Positions 37,689 through 47,203 of a stretch of 64,000 nucleotides of DNA are shown here, piece by piece (position 1 is the stretch's first letter; every line of letters begins with the position of its first letter). This DNA comes from Flavobacterium sp. NRK F7 (GTDB lineage Bacteria > Bacteroidota > Bacteroidia > Flavobacteriales > Flavobacteriaceae). Both the position numbers and the translations under genes were made by a program. Below the pieces are notes generated by a model, which did no database searches, was not told where the DNA came from, and saw only the letters and a program-made list of their open reading frames with translations. The stretch is taken from contig NZ_JAMXLB010000001.1 in NCBI RefSeq assembly GCF_024054195.1, positions 3,240,737 through 3,304,736 on the forward strand, written 5' to 3'.

Positions 37689-39269
37689 TTACAGTATATA
37701 ATCGGTATTAATGAAATTACTTTTTTTACTGTCTAATAATTCTTGTAAAATGGCATTGTTATAATCGTTATCTTTTGAGGCAACAAAAGTTCGTATCGAA
37801 AACGAGCGCAACGCGTCATGAATACTCAAAGTTCCTACAGCAGAATCTTTTCTTCCAGTAAACGGAAAAACATCTGGACCTCTTTGGCAGGAACTATTTA
37901 AATTAACCCTACAAACTAAATTAACTAAAACATCAATTAGTGGTGCTACTGTGGTAATGTCTTTTCCAAAAAGACTCACTTGTTGGCCATAATCGGAAGC
38001 CGCCATATCATCTAAAGGCTCTTGGATATCTTTAAAGGTTAAAATAGGTACTACTGGTCCAAATTGTTCTTCGTGATACACTCTCATGGCTTTATTTACA
38101 GGAAATAAAACCGCTGGAAAAATATAATTTTCCATGCGTTCGCCACCTCTTTCGTTAATAATCTTAGCACCATGTGCTTTGGCATCATCAATTAACTCTT
38201 GAATATAATCAGGTTTATCAGGTTCAGGAAGTGGTGTTAAGAACACATTTTCTTCCCAAGGATTGCCAAATTTTAGTGCATCTACTTTGGCTGCAAATCG
38301 CTTGTTGAATTCTTCGGCAATCGATTCGTGTACGTAGATAACTTTTAAAGCTGTACAACGTTGTCCGTTAAACGAAAGTGATCCTGTAATACATTCGGAA
38401 ACGGCCAAATCTAAATTCGCATCAGGTAAAATGATAGCTGGGTTTTTGGCTTCCAAACCTAAAATCAAACGCAATTTATTTTTATTCGGATGTAAATCTT
38501 GTAAAGCAATCGCAGATTTACTATTTCCTATTAAAGATAAAACGGTAACCAATCCTGATTTCATAATAGGTGCCGCCACTTCTCTACCGCGTCCGTATAA
38601 AATATTGATAACACCTTTTGGGAATGAACTTTGGAATGCTTTTAGTAAAGGAGCTAATAACAAAACACCATACTTTGCCGGTTTAAACAATACGGTGTTT
38701 CCCATAATTAAAGCTGGAATCAATAAAGAAAAGGTTTCGTTCAAAGGATAATTATACGGTCCTAAACACAAAACCACACCCAGCGGACTCCTTTTAATCA
38801 TGGCATTAATACCTTGTACTTTCTGAAAGCGATTCCCTTCCTGATTTAAGGCTTTGTAATCTTTTATTGTATCATAAATATATTCAACTGTTCGATCAAA
38901 TTCCTTTTCGCTATCCGGTAAGGTTTTCCCAATTTCCCACATTAATAGTCGGACCACTTCAGTACGTGTTTGCTCCATTTGTTTTACAAATTGCTCCATG
39001 CATTTGATACGGTCTTGTACTTTCATGGTAGGCCAATCACCCTGACCATTATTATAGGCTTTGTGTGAAGACTCTAAAGCTGCTAAAGCCGCTGCTTCAT
39101 TCATATTCGGTACAGAACCCAATAAAGTAGGTTGGTAATTTGCTGTAGTTGAAATGGAAGAATATACCTCAGCACTTTCTCCATCCCAAATTTTAAGTTC
39201 GCCATCTAAGAGATAGTCTTTTTGATGCCAAGGTTGTTGCAGTTGTATTCTTTCTGGAATTGTTGTCAT
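37689..39269 (-). CDS. gapN: NADP-dependent glyceraldehyde-3-phosphate dehydrogenase-like aldehyde dehydrogenase
   Basis: Aldehyde dehydrogenase superfamily member, 526 residues. The catalytic Cys is C305 in [10 protein letters not shown] and the general-base Glu is E273 in [10 protein letters not shown]. The NAD(P) fold has GPYNYPLNE and [18 protein letters not shown] replaces the more usual ELGG-type sequence. By family likeness it is the non-phosphorylating GAPDH that makes NADPH and 3-phosphoglycerate; the specific substrate is inferred. It is a single-gene unit with its own terminator. Confidence 0.8.
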   Translation of the reverse strand: MTTIPERIQLQQPWHQKDYLLDGELKIWDGESAEVYSSISTTANYQPTLLGSVPNMNEAAALAALESSHKAYNNGQGDWPTMKVQDRIKCMEQFVKQMEQTRTEVVRLLMWEIGKTLPDSEKEFDRTVEYIYDTIKDYKALNQEGNRFQKVQGINAMIKRSPLGVVLCLGPYNYPLNETFSLLIPALIMGNTVLFKPAKYGVLLLAPLLKAFQSSFPKGVINILYGRGREVAAPIMKSGLVTVLSLIGNSKSAIALQDLHPNKNKLRLILGLEAKNPAIILPDANLDLAVSECITGSLSFNGQRCTALKVIYVHESIAEEFNKRFAAKVDALKFGNPWEENVFLTPLPEPDKPDYIQELIDDAKAHGAKIINERGGERMENYIFPAVLFPVNKAMRVYHEEQFGPVVPILTFKDIQEPLDDMAASDYGQQVSLFGKDITTVAPLIDVLVNLVCRVNLNSSCQRGPDVFPFTGRKDSAVGTLSIHDALRSFSIRTFVASKDNDYNNAILQELLDSKKSNFINTDYIL

Positions 39270-39533
39270 TTTATTTGTTTTTATTTTAGAGTTCCAATGC
39301 TTATCGATACAAAAAAGCTACTATAAAATTCCAACTATTTACTGGAAGAACCAAACTTTTTCAACTGAAATACAATTATTTGACGCATTATTATTGATAA
39401 TTTAAAAAATAAAATACTTCAAACGTTTTCGCATAAAACAGAAATTAAAAAAGCCAAGTATTCTTTAAACAAAAACCTAGAAACCAAACAATTATTTATT
39501 CCTTTTTACGTTATATATTTTCAAACAACAACT

Positions 39534-40652
39534 ATGAAAAAAACAGCCCTAAACTATTTCAAAACAGTAGGTTATTGTTTTGTAATTGTATTATGTATCG
39601 CATGTTCCAAAGACAATAACGAAGAAGGTATTGAAGTACACAATCCATTAGAAAACCCACAAGATGGACCACCAGCCGGAAACCCAAATGGTAATTCATC
39701 CATTCCTGTAGGTGCTGGAACTGAGAATGTAAACAATCCTGATGTAGTAGTGGGTAATGGAACACCTGAAAGTTGCACCTGTGATGCCGTTGTTGCTGCG
39801 GTTGCACAAGGAGGAAAAATTACATTTAATTGCGGTCCCAACCCTGTGACTATTGTTATGGATCGACCGGCATGTGTTTTTAACAATGCCAACCCTGATG
39901 TGGTAATTGATGGTGGTGGATTAGTTACTTTAAGTGGTGGTGGTACGACTCGTATTTTATATATGAATACTTGTGATCCTGATTTAGTTTGGACAACAGA
40001 CCATTGTCAGAATCAAGATCATCCAAGAGTTACGGTTCAAAATATCACTTTTGCTGACGGTCATAATATGGATACGGGTTCATCTGGTGGTGGTGCTGCC
40101 ATTTGGGCAAGAGGCGGACGCTTAAAAGTAGTGAATTGTCGCTTTTTCAATAATCGATGTGTTGGTACTGGTCCGGATGTAGGTGGCGGTGCTATTAGAG
40201 CCTTTAGTCAATACAATAGTTTACCCATTTATGTCGTGAACACCACTTTTGGTGGTGGTAACATTTATGGAAATAGCGGTTCCAATGGTGGAGCCATTAG
40301 TAGTATCGGTACTTCATGGACGATAATTAATAGTTTATTCTCGCATAATAAAGCCATTGGAAATGGTGGTAATCCTGCACAAAGTGGTACACCTGGTGGA
40401 GGCAGTGGCGGTGCTATCTACAATGATGGAAATGAAATGACACTAACTATCTTAGGCAGTATAATCGAACAAAATGAAGTAAATGCTTATGGCTCTTCTA
40501 TTTTCTTTGTGAGCAATAATCATACAGGGAATATTCGAATTGACAATTCAATCATTCGAAATAATATCGGAGGTTCTTGGTATCCTGTTTATCCGAGTAT
40601 ATCGATGCACGATGACACACCTATAGTTGTGACAAATTCAACTATTCAATAA
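39534..40652 (+). CDS. Lipoprotein with right-handed beta-helix (pectate-lyase-like) fold
   Basis: 372 residues. The lipobox is CIACS (Cys about 24), then a Pro/Gly/Asn-rich linker (40-75). The main domain has the repeating Gly/Asn/Ile pattern of a parallel beta-helix: VTVQNITFADG, KVVNCRFFNNR, IYVVNTTFGGGNIYGN, WTIINSLFSHNKAIGNGG and LTILGSIIEQNEVN. It resembles adhesin-like or polymorphic outer-membrane repeat proteins rather than a catalytic lyase; no catalytic Asp cluster was seen. Several Cys (CTCDA, FNCG, NTCDPD, DHCQ) may form disulfides. The stop abuts the convergent 40653 gene with no gap. Confidence 0.75.
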   Translation: MKKTALNYFKTVGYCFVIVLCIACSKDNNEEGIEVHNPLENPQDGPPAGNPNGNSSIPVGAGTENVNNPDVVVGNGTPESCTCDAVVAAVAQGGKITFNCGPNPVTIVMDRPACVFNNANPDVVIDGGGLVTLSGGGTTRILYMNTCDPDLVWTTDHCQNQDHPRVTVQNITFADGHNMDTGSSGGGAAIWARGGRLKVVNCRFFNNRCVGTGPDVGGGAIRAFSQYNSLPIYVVNTTFGGGNIYGNSGSNGGAISSIGTSWTIINSLFSHNKAIGNGGNPAQSGTPGGGSGGAIYNDGNEMTLTILGSIIEQNEVNAYGSSIFFVSNNHTGNIRIDNSIIRNNIGGSWYPVYPSISMHDDTPIVVTNSTIQ

Positions 40653-40862
40653 CTATTCTAATTCAATACACGTATAATTAAAGGCGCTAAATAGTTCACA
40701 AACTGTTTTAGAAATATTTTTTTCGGCCACAATTCTTAGAATATTATCACAATCTTCTAAATCGAAATTCCATCTTTGGATTTCTTGTATTTCATTTAAA
40801 TTTTTAGAAATACTTTTAATTTGTTTTTTATCTTCAATTGAAGTTTTGAAAACGTAAACCAT
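40653..40862 (-). CDS. Small protein of unknown function
   Basis: 69 residues, with a beta-alpha-beta-like pattern (MVYVFKTSIEDKKQIKSIS, RWNFDLEDCDNILRIVAEK). The W-N-F-D-L-E-D-C-D-N-I-L-R block recurs, as I recall, in small flavobacterial hypothetical proteins that fold like heavy-metal-associated domains but lack CxxC. No function can be given. It converges on the beta-helix lipoprotein gene with zero spacing and no visible terminator. Confidence 0.6.
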   Translation of the reverse strand: MVYVFKTSIEDKKQIKSISKNLNEIQEIQRWNFDLEDCDNILRIVAEKNISKTVCELFSAFNYTCIELE

Positions 40863-40952
40863 AACTAAAACTAATTATTTATTTGTGCTACAAACTTAAA
40901 ACCCAAAAATGACAACAGTATGTCAATAGGGTTGTCTTTTTATTGAAAAGAA

Positions 40953-41249
40953 TCAAATAAAAGTAGCAATAATTAGAAGTAGCAATAAAAAATAAATGGT
41001 AACCGACACATTAAAATACAAATTGACATAAATAGATCGGAATGAAATCAACGTTTTTTCGACATACATTTTTAAAAAATACAAACAAGAGGAAACAAAA
41101 AAACTAATCACTGTTACTGCTACAAAAGAAAGTAAAAGTGTTTTCAACATTTCTTCGTAGGTAAAATTTGACTTAAAATGATTTGTTAAATAATTAAATA
41201 TTCCAAAATTCAACAAAACTAAACCAATCACAAATAGTACTCTTTTCAT
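40953..41249 (-). CDS. Small membrane protein of unknown function
   Basis: 98 residues with three hydrophobic segments (VLFVIGLVLLNFGIFNYL; LLLSFVAVTVISFFVSSCLY; VSVTIYFLLLLLIIATF). No family was recognised. Four ACGTATTT repeats lie 150-200 nt upstream of its ATG. It is transcribed in the same direction as cydAB but 228 nt further on. Confidence 0.6.
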   Translation of the reverse strand: MKRVLFVIGLVLLNFGIFNYLTNHFKSNFTYEEMLKTLLLSFVAVTVISFFVSSCLYFLKMYVEKTLISFRSIYVNLYFNVSVTIYFLLLLLIIATFI

Positions 41250-41406
41250 GATAAATATTTATTATGTTATAAATTTGGTTATAATTAAATGACAGACCTG
41301 CAGGCAATACAGTGTGGTAATAGCATGTCTTTTTAAATGAGAAATAAAAAACGATATTTGTTTTTTGTTAGATACAAAGTTAGTTTATAATTCTACATCT
41401 TGCAAT

Positions 41407-41457
41407 ACGTATTTACACGTATTTTAACCGTTTTTTTATACGTATTTATACGTATTT
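41407..41457. repeat. Four ACGTATTT repeats in two pairs
   Basis: Copies at 41407, 41417, 41440 and 41450. Within each pair the copies are 10 bp apart, and the pairs are 33 bp apart, that is on one face of the helix. The spacing suggests a protein-binding array, either upstream of the small membrane protein or just past the cydB stop. Confidence 0.55.
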
Positions 41458-41477
41458 TTTAATAATATTAACCAAAA

Positions 41478-42515
41478 TCAATAACTAGTTTCATCTAATT
41501 TTACTTTACCATAAAAAGTTTTATATAGAAAAACAAAATAGGCCGCTAATAAGGGAGAACCGATTGCCACAATGGTCAGCATAATTCCTAAAGATTTTTG
41601 AGAAGAAGCTGCATTATAAATGGTAACACTATGTTCTGGATGTATTGTTGAAGGCAACAATACGGGATACAATTGAAAGGCTACTAACATTAATAAAAAA
41701 GCCATGGTCAATGAAGAGAATATCAATGCATAACCATATTTTTTCTTTGAAACCAACCGTGGTACATTGGCTACAGCCAAAAAAGCCAAAACTGGCAAAA
41801 CAAAGAAAATGGGGTTTTCTTTAAAATTATCGGTTACTCCTGGAATAAAAACCAACGTATATAATGATGTAACGGAAAAACTCAATATAAAGAAAATCAT
41901 TCCCTTTCTAAGCAGAAACGTAATTCTTTCATAAAGCTTTCCTTCGGTTTTTAACAATAGAAAAATAGCGCCTTGTGTCATAAATAAAAATAAGGTTGTA
42001 ACACCAACCATAATGGCATACGGACTCAAAAAAGACAGAAAAACGCCACCTTGATATTTAAATTCGTGACCAATTTCAAAGCCTTCTAAAATATTTCCTA
42101 ACACTACACCTAAAAGAAACGAAATAAGTACATTCGAAATAAAATAGATATAATCCCAAGTAGTTCTCCACCAAAGCATTTCTTCTGCACTTCTAAATTT
42201 TATAGCCGAAGAACGCAACACTAATAACACTAAAAAAAGCATAAAAGGAATATACATTGCAGATAGCATGGTTGCATACATTACAGGGAAACCAGCAAAT
42301 AAAGCACCTCCTCCAATAATTAACCACACTTGATTGGCGTCCCAAACCGGACCAATAGCATTAATCGCAATGCGTCTGCTAAGATCTTTTCTTAAAAATA
42401 AGTGCCAAGCACCAGCTCCATAATCAAATCCTTCCAAAATTGCATAACCAGAAAATAATAACCCTACTACTAGGTACCAAAGTGTGGGATAATCGATTCC
42501 AAAAAATGTTTCCAT
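41478..42515 (-). CDS. cydB: Cytochrome bd ubiquinol oxidase subunit II
   Basis: Structural partner of CydA in the high-oxygen-affinity terminal oxidase of the inner membrane. 345 residues, with about eight transmembrane segments and the family start TLWYLVVGLLFSGYAILEGF and GPVWDANQVWLIIGGG. It lies 10 nt after cydA and is clearly co-transcribed. No small CydX-like ORF was recognised downstream. Confidence 0.96.
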   Translation of the reverse strand: METFFGIDYPTLWYLVVGLLFSGYAILEGFDYGAGAWHLFLRKDLSRRIAINAIGPVWDANQVWLIIGGGALFAGFPVMYATMLSAMYIPFMLFLVLLVLRSSAIKFRSAEEMLWWRTTWDYIYFISNVLISFLLGVVLGNILEGFEIGHEFKYQGGVFLSFLSPYAIMVGVTTLFLFMTQGAIFLLLKTEGKLYERITFLLRKGMIFFILSFSVTSLYTLVFIPGVTDNFKENPIFFVLPVLAFLAVANVPRLVSKKKYGYALIFSSLTMAFLLMLVAFQLYPVLLPSTIHPEHSVTIYNAASSQKSLGIMLTIVAIGSPLLAAYFVFLYKTFYGKVKLDETSY

Positions 42516-42525
42516 CTGATGCTTT

Positions 42526-43872
42526 TTAAATAATTTCTAATGCATTTTGAGCTTCATCGTAAGGTCCGTGTTTAATTTTCTTATTTAAAGAATATAAAAA
42601 CAACAAGAAAAGCAAACTATAAACTATTGTGAATAGTACCAAAGAAAAAACAATTTGATTGGCAGATACTTCTTGAGAAAACCCTTGACTCGTTCTTAAA
42701 TGACCGTAAACAATCCAAGGTTGCCTTCCCATTTCAGCGGTAAACCAACCTACTTGATTGGCTATTTGAGGTAAAATAACAGAAAAAGAAAAAATCCATA
42801 ATAACCATTTCGTTTCAAACAATTTCCCCTTCCACCATAAAAAACATGCATAGATAGTTAAACCAATTAAAAACATTCCAATAGCAATCATAATATGATA
42901 AAATTGAAATACTGCATTTACCTGGCTTGGTCTATCTTCTTCAGGAAAAGCATTCAATCCTGTTATTGGCGCCTCAAAATCTTGATGTACTAAAAAAGAT
43001 AAGCCACCTGGAATTGCTAAACCCGTTACTTCTTGTTGTTCATTATCAACCCAACCCAATAGATATAAATTGGCAGGTGCTTTTTTCTCATAATGACCTT
43101 CCATTGCTGCTAATTTAGCGGGTTGGTTTTTAGCTACTCCATCAGCTGAGCTATGCCCTGAAATCAATTGAGAAAATGATATTACAGTGGCAACAACCAA
43201 TGCCATTTTAAAGGCTTTCTTAGAAATATCAGCATATCTTCCTTTTCTTAAATAATAAGCATGTACACTTAAAACCATAAAGGCTCCGGCTAAAAAAGCA
43301 CCTTGCCATACATGAATGATACGATCCAAACTGGAAGGATTAAAAACCATAGCCCAAAAATCAGTCACTTCTGCACGAGTATGAATACCTTCGCCTACAA
43401 TATGATAACCTGCTGGGGTTTGTTGCCAACTATTGGCTACCACTATCCAAACAGCAGAAAACATGGACCCTAAAAAAACCCCAACTGTTGATATAAAATG
43501 GACTCTTGGTGATACTCTATTCCATCCAAAAAGCAAAATCCCTAAAAAGGTACTTTCTAAGCCAAAAGCAAACAAGCCTTCAGCAGCAAGAGCGCTTCCA
43601 AAAATATCGCCTACATATTTGGAATATATTGCCCAATTAGTACCAAATTCAAATTCCATGATAATACCCGTTGCCACTCCTATTCCAAAGGTTATGGCAA
43701 ATATCTTCAACCAAAAACGAGTGAGAATTTCATATTCTTTTTTCCCCGTTTTTAAATACAAACCTTCCATAATAACTATTAAAAGGCCTATTCCGATACT
43801 TAAAGGAGGATAGATGTAATGAAAAGCAATTGTAAAGGCAAATTGGATTCGAGCAAGTATTTCAACATCCAT
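42526..43872 (-). CDS. cydA: Cytochrome bd ubiquinol oxidase subunit I
   Basis: Catalytic subunit carrying hemes b558, b595 and d. 448 residues. The N-terminal RIQFAFTIAFHYIYPPLSIG gives His18, the expected heme ligand. The quinol loop is short (LLGWVDNEQQEVTG), which points to the short-Q-loop class. EMGRQPWIVYGHLRTS near the C-terminus is the family signature. It is first of the cydAB pair, with a TAnnTTTG box 23 nt upstream. Confidence 0.96.
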   Translation of the reverse strand: MDVEILARIQFAFTIAFHYIYPPLSIGIGLLIVIMEGLYLKTGKKEYEILTRFWLKIFAITFGIGVATGIIMEFEFGTNWAIYSKYVGDIFGSALAAEGLFAFGLESTFLGILLFGWNRVSPRVHFISTVGVFLGSMFSAVWIVVANSWQQTPAGYHIVGEGIHTRAEVTDFWAMVFNPSSLDRIIHVWQGAFLAGAFMVLSVHAYYLRKGRYADISKKAFKMALVVATVISFSQLISGHSSADGVAKNQPAKLAAMEGHYEKKAPANLYLLGWVDNEQQEVTGLAIPGGLSFLVHQDFEAPITGLNAFPEEDRPSQVNAVFQFYHIMIAIGMFLIGLTIYACFLWWKGKLFETKWLLWIFSFSVILPQIANQVGWFTAEMGRQPWIVYGHLRTSQGFSQEVSANQIVFSLVLFTIVYSLLFLLFLYSLNKKIKHGPYDEAQNALEII

Positions 43873-43894
43873 GGTAGTAAATTTTAGCTTCTTA

Positions 43895-43902
43895 CAAAGT
43901 TA
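43895..43902 (-). promoter_or_regulatory. Candidate -7 box of cydAB
   Basis: TAACTTTG on the minus strand, 22 nt before the cydA ATG. No TTG -33 element at the right distance. Confidence 0.4.
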
Positions 43903-43980
43903 CCTTATTTTGCATTACGTTTGGGTAAGAAAAGTTACATTTTTAACTAAGATAAAAGGATTTATTTTTAGTAAAAAACG

Positions 43981-45087
43981 TTAAATAACATCTTTTCGTC
44001 TAAAGACTGTCAGTTCATATTTTTCAACTTTATCTTCAGTAAAATAAATATAGAGGTAATTTTTCTTAAAATAACTCATTTTTTCGTTCAAGCGAAAAAC
44101 CCAAATATCACTATAGTAGTCATTATAGGATTCGGAAAAAATTGAATTAATATCCTTTTTGCTTAGTCCAATTAATTTTTCGTAGTTTTTTGAAAAATAA
44201 TTGGCACTTTTTCGCTCTTTATTGATTGGTAATTTATCGAAAATAGTGCTTAAATCACTTTCCTTTTTCGCATCCTCCAATATTTGATTCAAGTTTCTAC
44301 CTAAGCTATCATTACTCATTTCGTCGTTTTTATTGTTGTCTATAATTTCTGTTGCTAAAGATAAATAATTCAAAGCACCTTTACTGCTTGCATCATAATC
44401 TATTACTGTTTTTCGGTGACTTTGCGCTTCACTAATAGTAATATTTCTGACAATTATCGTAGAAAAAACTAAAGTTTTGAAATGATTTTTAATTTCTTCA
44501 ACAATTACATTTGAAAAAGCCAAACGTTTATCATACATCGTTATTAAAACCCCTTCTATGTCTAAATTACGATTATAATTGTCTCGTATTGTTTTGAAAA
44601 CGTTAAATAATTTAAACAAGCCACTAAGTGCATAAAACTCACATTGTACAGGAATCAATAAGGAATCGGCGATACATAAAAAACTGGTTGTTATAAAGTT
44701 TAAGGAAGGCCCGCAATCAATTACAATATAATCATACTCGTTCTTTATATCTTCAATAGAGTGTTTGAGTTCGTGATGTGTACCAAAATAATTCTTTTCT
44801 TGAATTTCTAGATTAGCCAAATTAATATTGGTTGGTATGAAGCTAAGATTTGGAGTTTCAGTTCTAAAAGCGCGAATACTATTTTTTTCATAATTATATA
44901 AATCGATAGTAAAAGTACAATCTTCATTATCGGCAATTGGAAACGAACTGGTAGTGTTTGCTTGAGGGTCGGCATCAATTAAAAGTGTTCTTTTATCTAA
45001 TACAGCCAATGAGGCAGCCAAGTTTATAGACGTAGAAGATTTTCCTACACCTCCTTTTTGATTGGCTATTGCGATAATTCTACACAT
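43981..45087 (-). CDS. Orphan ParA-family ATPase with C-terminal extension
   Basis: 368 residues from ATG 45087 (a TTG one codon earlier is also open). The deviant Walker A KGGVGKSS is at 11-18, with the signature Lys11. Walker A' (LLIDADPQANTTSS) and Walker B (YIVIDCGPSLN) are intact. The ParA part ends near residue 245. A further ~120 residues, ending in a probable beta segment (YLYIYFTEDKVEKYELTVF), belong to no family I can name. There is no ParB gene or parS-like site next to it, so its cargo is unknown. It is transcribed alone behind argS and its terminator. Confidence 0.88.
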   Translation of the reverse strand: MCRIIAIANQKGGVGKSSTSINLAASLAVLDKRTLLIDADPQANTTSSFPIADNEDCTFTIDLYNYEKNSIRAFRTETPNLSFIPTNINLANLEIQEKNYFGTHHELKHSIEDIKNEYDYIVIDCGPSLNFITTSFLCIADSLLIPVQCEFYALSGLFKLFNVFKTIRDNYNRNLDIEGVLITMYDKRLAFSNVIVEEIKNHFKTLVFSTIIVRNITISEAQSHRKTVIDYDASSKGALNYLSLATEIIDNNKNDEMSNDSLGRNLNQILEDAKKESDLSTIFDKLPINKERKSANYFSKNYEKLIGLSKKDINSIFSESYNDYYSDIWVFRLNEKMSYFKKNYLYIYFTEDKVEKYELTVFRRKDVI

Positions 45088-45143
45088 CAAGTACTAATAA
45101 GTCATTAATAAATGTTTTTTTGCAGTATTTTCTCCCTCTTTTA

Positions 45144-45151
45144 CAAAGATA
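45144..45151 (-). promoter_or_regulatory. Candidate -7 box of the orphan parA gene
   Basis: TATCTTTG on the minus strand, 56 nt before ATG 45087. No TTG -33 element at the usual distance. Confidence 0.35.
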
Positions 45152-45191
45152 TAAAATAAATTTTTGTAAAAAAATTATTAAAAAAACAAAT

Positions 45192-45222
45192 AAAAAAAGA
45201 GGTATTTAAAACCTCTTTTTTT
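45192..45222 (-). terminator. Terminator of argS
   Basis: A 12-bp stem (AAAAAAAGAGGT / ACCTCTTTTTTT) with a 7-nt loop, 17 nt after the argS stop. Confidence 0.8.
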
Positions 45223-45239
45223 ATTTAAAATATTATTTT

Positions 45240-47027
45240 TTACATACGTTCTGGTACTTGAATCCCTAATAAATGAAATGCATTTTTGATTGTAGTACCA
45301 ACCGTTTTAGCCAATTGTACTCTAAAGGCTTTCTTTTCTAAATTTTGTTCAGGTAAAATAGGCACATTTTGATAAAATGAATTGAATTCTTTTACCAAAT
45401 CATACGTATAATTTGCAATCAAAGCCGGACTATGATGGGTTGCTGCATTTTGAATTACTTCAGGGAATAATTGTACTTGTTTGATTAATTCTTTTTCTTT
45501 ATCCTGCATCTCAACTCCACTCGATGTTATCGCGACAGAAGAATAATCAAAATCGGCTTTTCTTAAAATCGATTGAATACGTGCATAGGTATATTGAATA
45601 AAAGGTCCCGTATTCCCATTAAAATCAACTGATTCCTCTGGATTGAATAGCATCTGTTTTTTAGGATCTACTTTTAACATATAATATTTCAAAGCACCTA
45701 ATCCAATTACTTTGTACAAAGCTGCTTTCTCAGTAGCAGTATAACCATCTAATTTTCCTAGTTCTTCAGAAATCTTTTGAGCAGTTTGGGTCATTTCCTC
45801 CATTAAATCATCTGCATCAACCACAGTTCCTTCACGTGATTTCATTTTCCCAGAAGGCAATTCAACCATTCCATAACTCAAATGATATAAATGTTCTGCC
45901 CAATCAAAGCCTAATTTCTTTAAAATTAAAAACAGCACTTTAAAATGGTAATCTTGTTCGTTACCAACGGTGTAAACCATACCGCCTATATCCGCATGAT
46001 CTTTAACACGTTGAATTGCCGTTCCAATATCTTGTGTCATGTAAACTGCCGTTCCATCCGAACGTAAAACAATTTTTCTATCCAAACCTTCAGCAGTTAA
46101 ATCAATCCAAACAGAACCATCAGGATCTTTCTCAAAAATTCCTTTTTCCAAACCGAACTGAACCACTTCTTTTCCTAAAAGATAAGTGTTGCTTTCGTAA
46201 TAATAACTATCAAAATCAACACCTAAGTTTTTATAGGTTTCTTCAAAACCATTATACACCCATTGGTTCATTTTTTTCCAAAGGCCTACTACTTCTTCAT
46301 CACCCGCTTCCCATTTACGCAACATTTCCTGAGCTTCCAGAATAGAAGGCGCTATTTTTTTAGCCTCTTCTTCTGTTTTACCTTGTGCTATTAATTCGTT
46401 TATTTCTTTTTTATATTGCTTATCAAATGCAACATAAAAATTCCCAACTAATTTATCTCCTTTTAATCCTGTAGATTCTGGAGTTGTTCCTTCACCAAAT
46501 TTTTGCCAAGCCAACATCGACTTACAAATATGAATGCCACGGTCGTTTATAATTTGAGTTTTGTATACTTTTTTACCAGAAGCTTTTATAATTTCAGCTA
46601 CGGAATAGCCTAATAAATTATTACGAATGTGTCCTAAATGTAACGGTTTATTTGTGTTTGGTGAAGAATATTCCACCATAATAGCTGTATCGCCTTCTAT
46701 TGGAGAAACATATCCAAAAGTATCTTGACTTTTAATAGTATTGAAAAAATCAACATAAAAAACATCGGAAATAACAATATTTAAAAAACCCGCCACTACA
46801 TTGAATTTTTCAACTACGGCTACATTTTCAACTAAATAGCTTCCAATTTTGGTTCCAATTTCAACTGGATTCCCTTTTAATGCTTTTACCAAAGGAAAAA
46901 CAACCATTGTAATATCACCTTCAAAGTCTTTCCTAGTCGCTTGAAATTCAACTTTATCAATGGTTAAATTGAAAACAGAATGAACGGCTTCTAAAATGTG
47001 TTTGGTTAGTGTTTCTTGTAAAGTCAT
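45240..47027 (-). CDS. argS: Arginyl-tRNA synthetase
   Basis: Class I aminoacyl-tRNA synthetase. 595 residues. The HIGH-type motif is SSPNTNKPLHLGHIRNN, and the KMSKS region is present in the altered form SGKMKSREGTVV, as in many ArgRS. The C-terminal anticodon-binding domain ends in NAFHLLGIQVPERM. It is a single gene with a candidate promoter box 24 nt upstream and its own terminator. Confidence 0.97.
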   Translation of the reverse strand: MTLQETLTKHILEAVHSVFNLTIDKVEFQATRKDFEGDITMVVFPLVKALKGNPVEIGTKIGSYLVENVAVVEKFNVVAGFLNIVISDVFYVDFFNTIKSQDTFGYVSPIEGDTAIMVEYSSPNTNKPLHLGHIRNNLLGYSVAEIIKASGKKVYKTQIINDRGIHICKSMLAWQKFGEGTTPESTGLKGDKLVGNFYVAFDKQYKKEINELIAQGKTEEEAKKIAPSILEAQEMLRKWEAGDEEVVGLWKKMNQWVYNGFEETYKNLGVDFDSYYYESNTYLLGKEVVQFGLEKGIFEKDPDGSVWIDLTAEGLDRKIVLRSDGTAVYMTQDIGTAIQRVKDHADIGGMVYTVGNEQDYHFKVLFLILKKLGFDWAEHLYHLSYGMVELPSGKMKSREGTVVDADDLMEEMTQTAQKISEELGKLDGYTATEKAALYKVIGLGALKYYMLKVDPKKQMLFNPEESVDFNGNTGPFIQYTYARIQSILRKADFDYSSVAITSSGVEMQDKEKELIKQVQLFPEVIQNAATHHSPALIANYTYDLVKEFNSFYQNVPILPEQNLEKKAFRVQLAKTVGTTIKNAFHLLGIQVPERM

Positions 47028-47050
47028 TTTTCTTGATTTTTATGAAGGTG

Positions 47051-47058
47051 CAAATTTA
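47051..47058 (-). promoter_or_regulatory. Candidate -7 box of argS
   Basis: TAAATTTG on the minus strand, 23 nt before the argS ATG. A short GTGATTA repeat lies beside it. No clear -33 element. Confidence 0.4.
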
Positions 47059-47203
47059 GTGATTAGTGATTAGTAATTTGTAATTAGTTTACAAAATTTG
47101 TCGTACTGTTAAAAAAAAGCCAAAAAAACATACCCTTTGTAACAAAGAATAAAAAGTACAGTCTAGTATAGTATCAATCAAATCACGTTAAACAGTTATT
47201 AAA

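Noticed and set aside
39572..39892. 106-residue ORF antisense to the beta-helix lipoprotein
   Set aside because: Low-complexity shadow arising from the Pro/Gly/Asn-rich linker on the plus strand.
43433..43813. 126-residue ORF antisense to cydA
   Set aside because: It lies wholly inside the clear cydA reading frame on the other strand and has no domain-like pattern.
43981..45087. Plasmid or prophage partition locus
   Set aside because: Only ParA is present; no ParB, parS-like repeats, replication or phage genes are near it.
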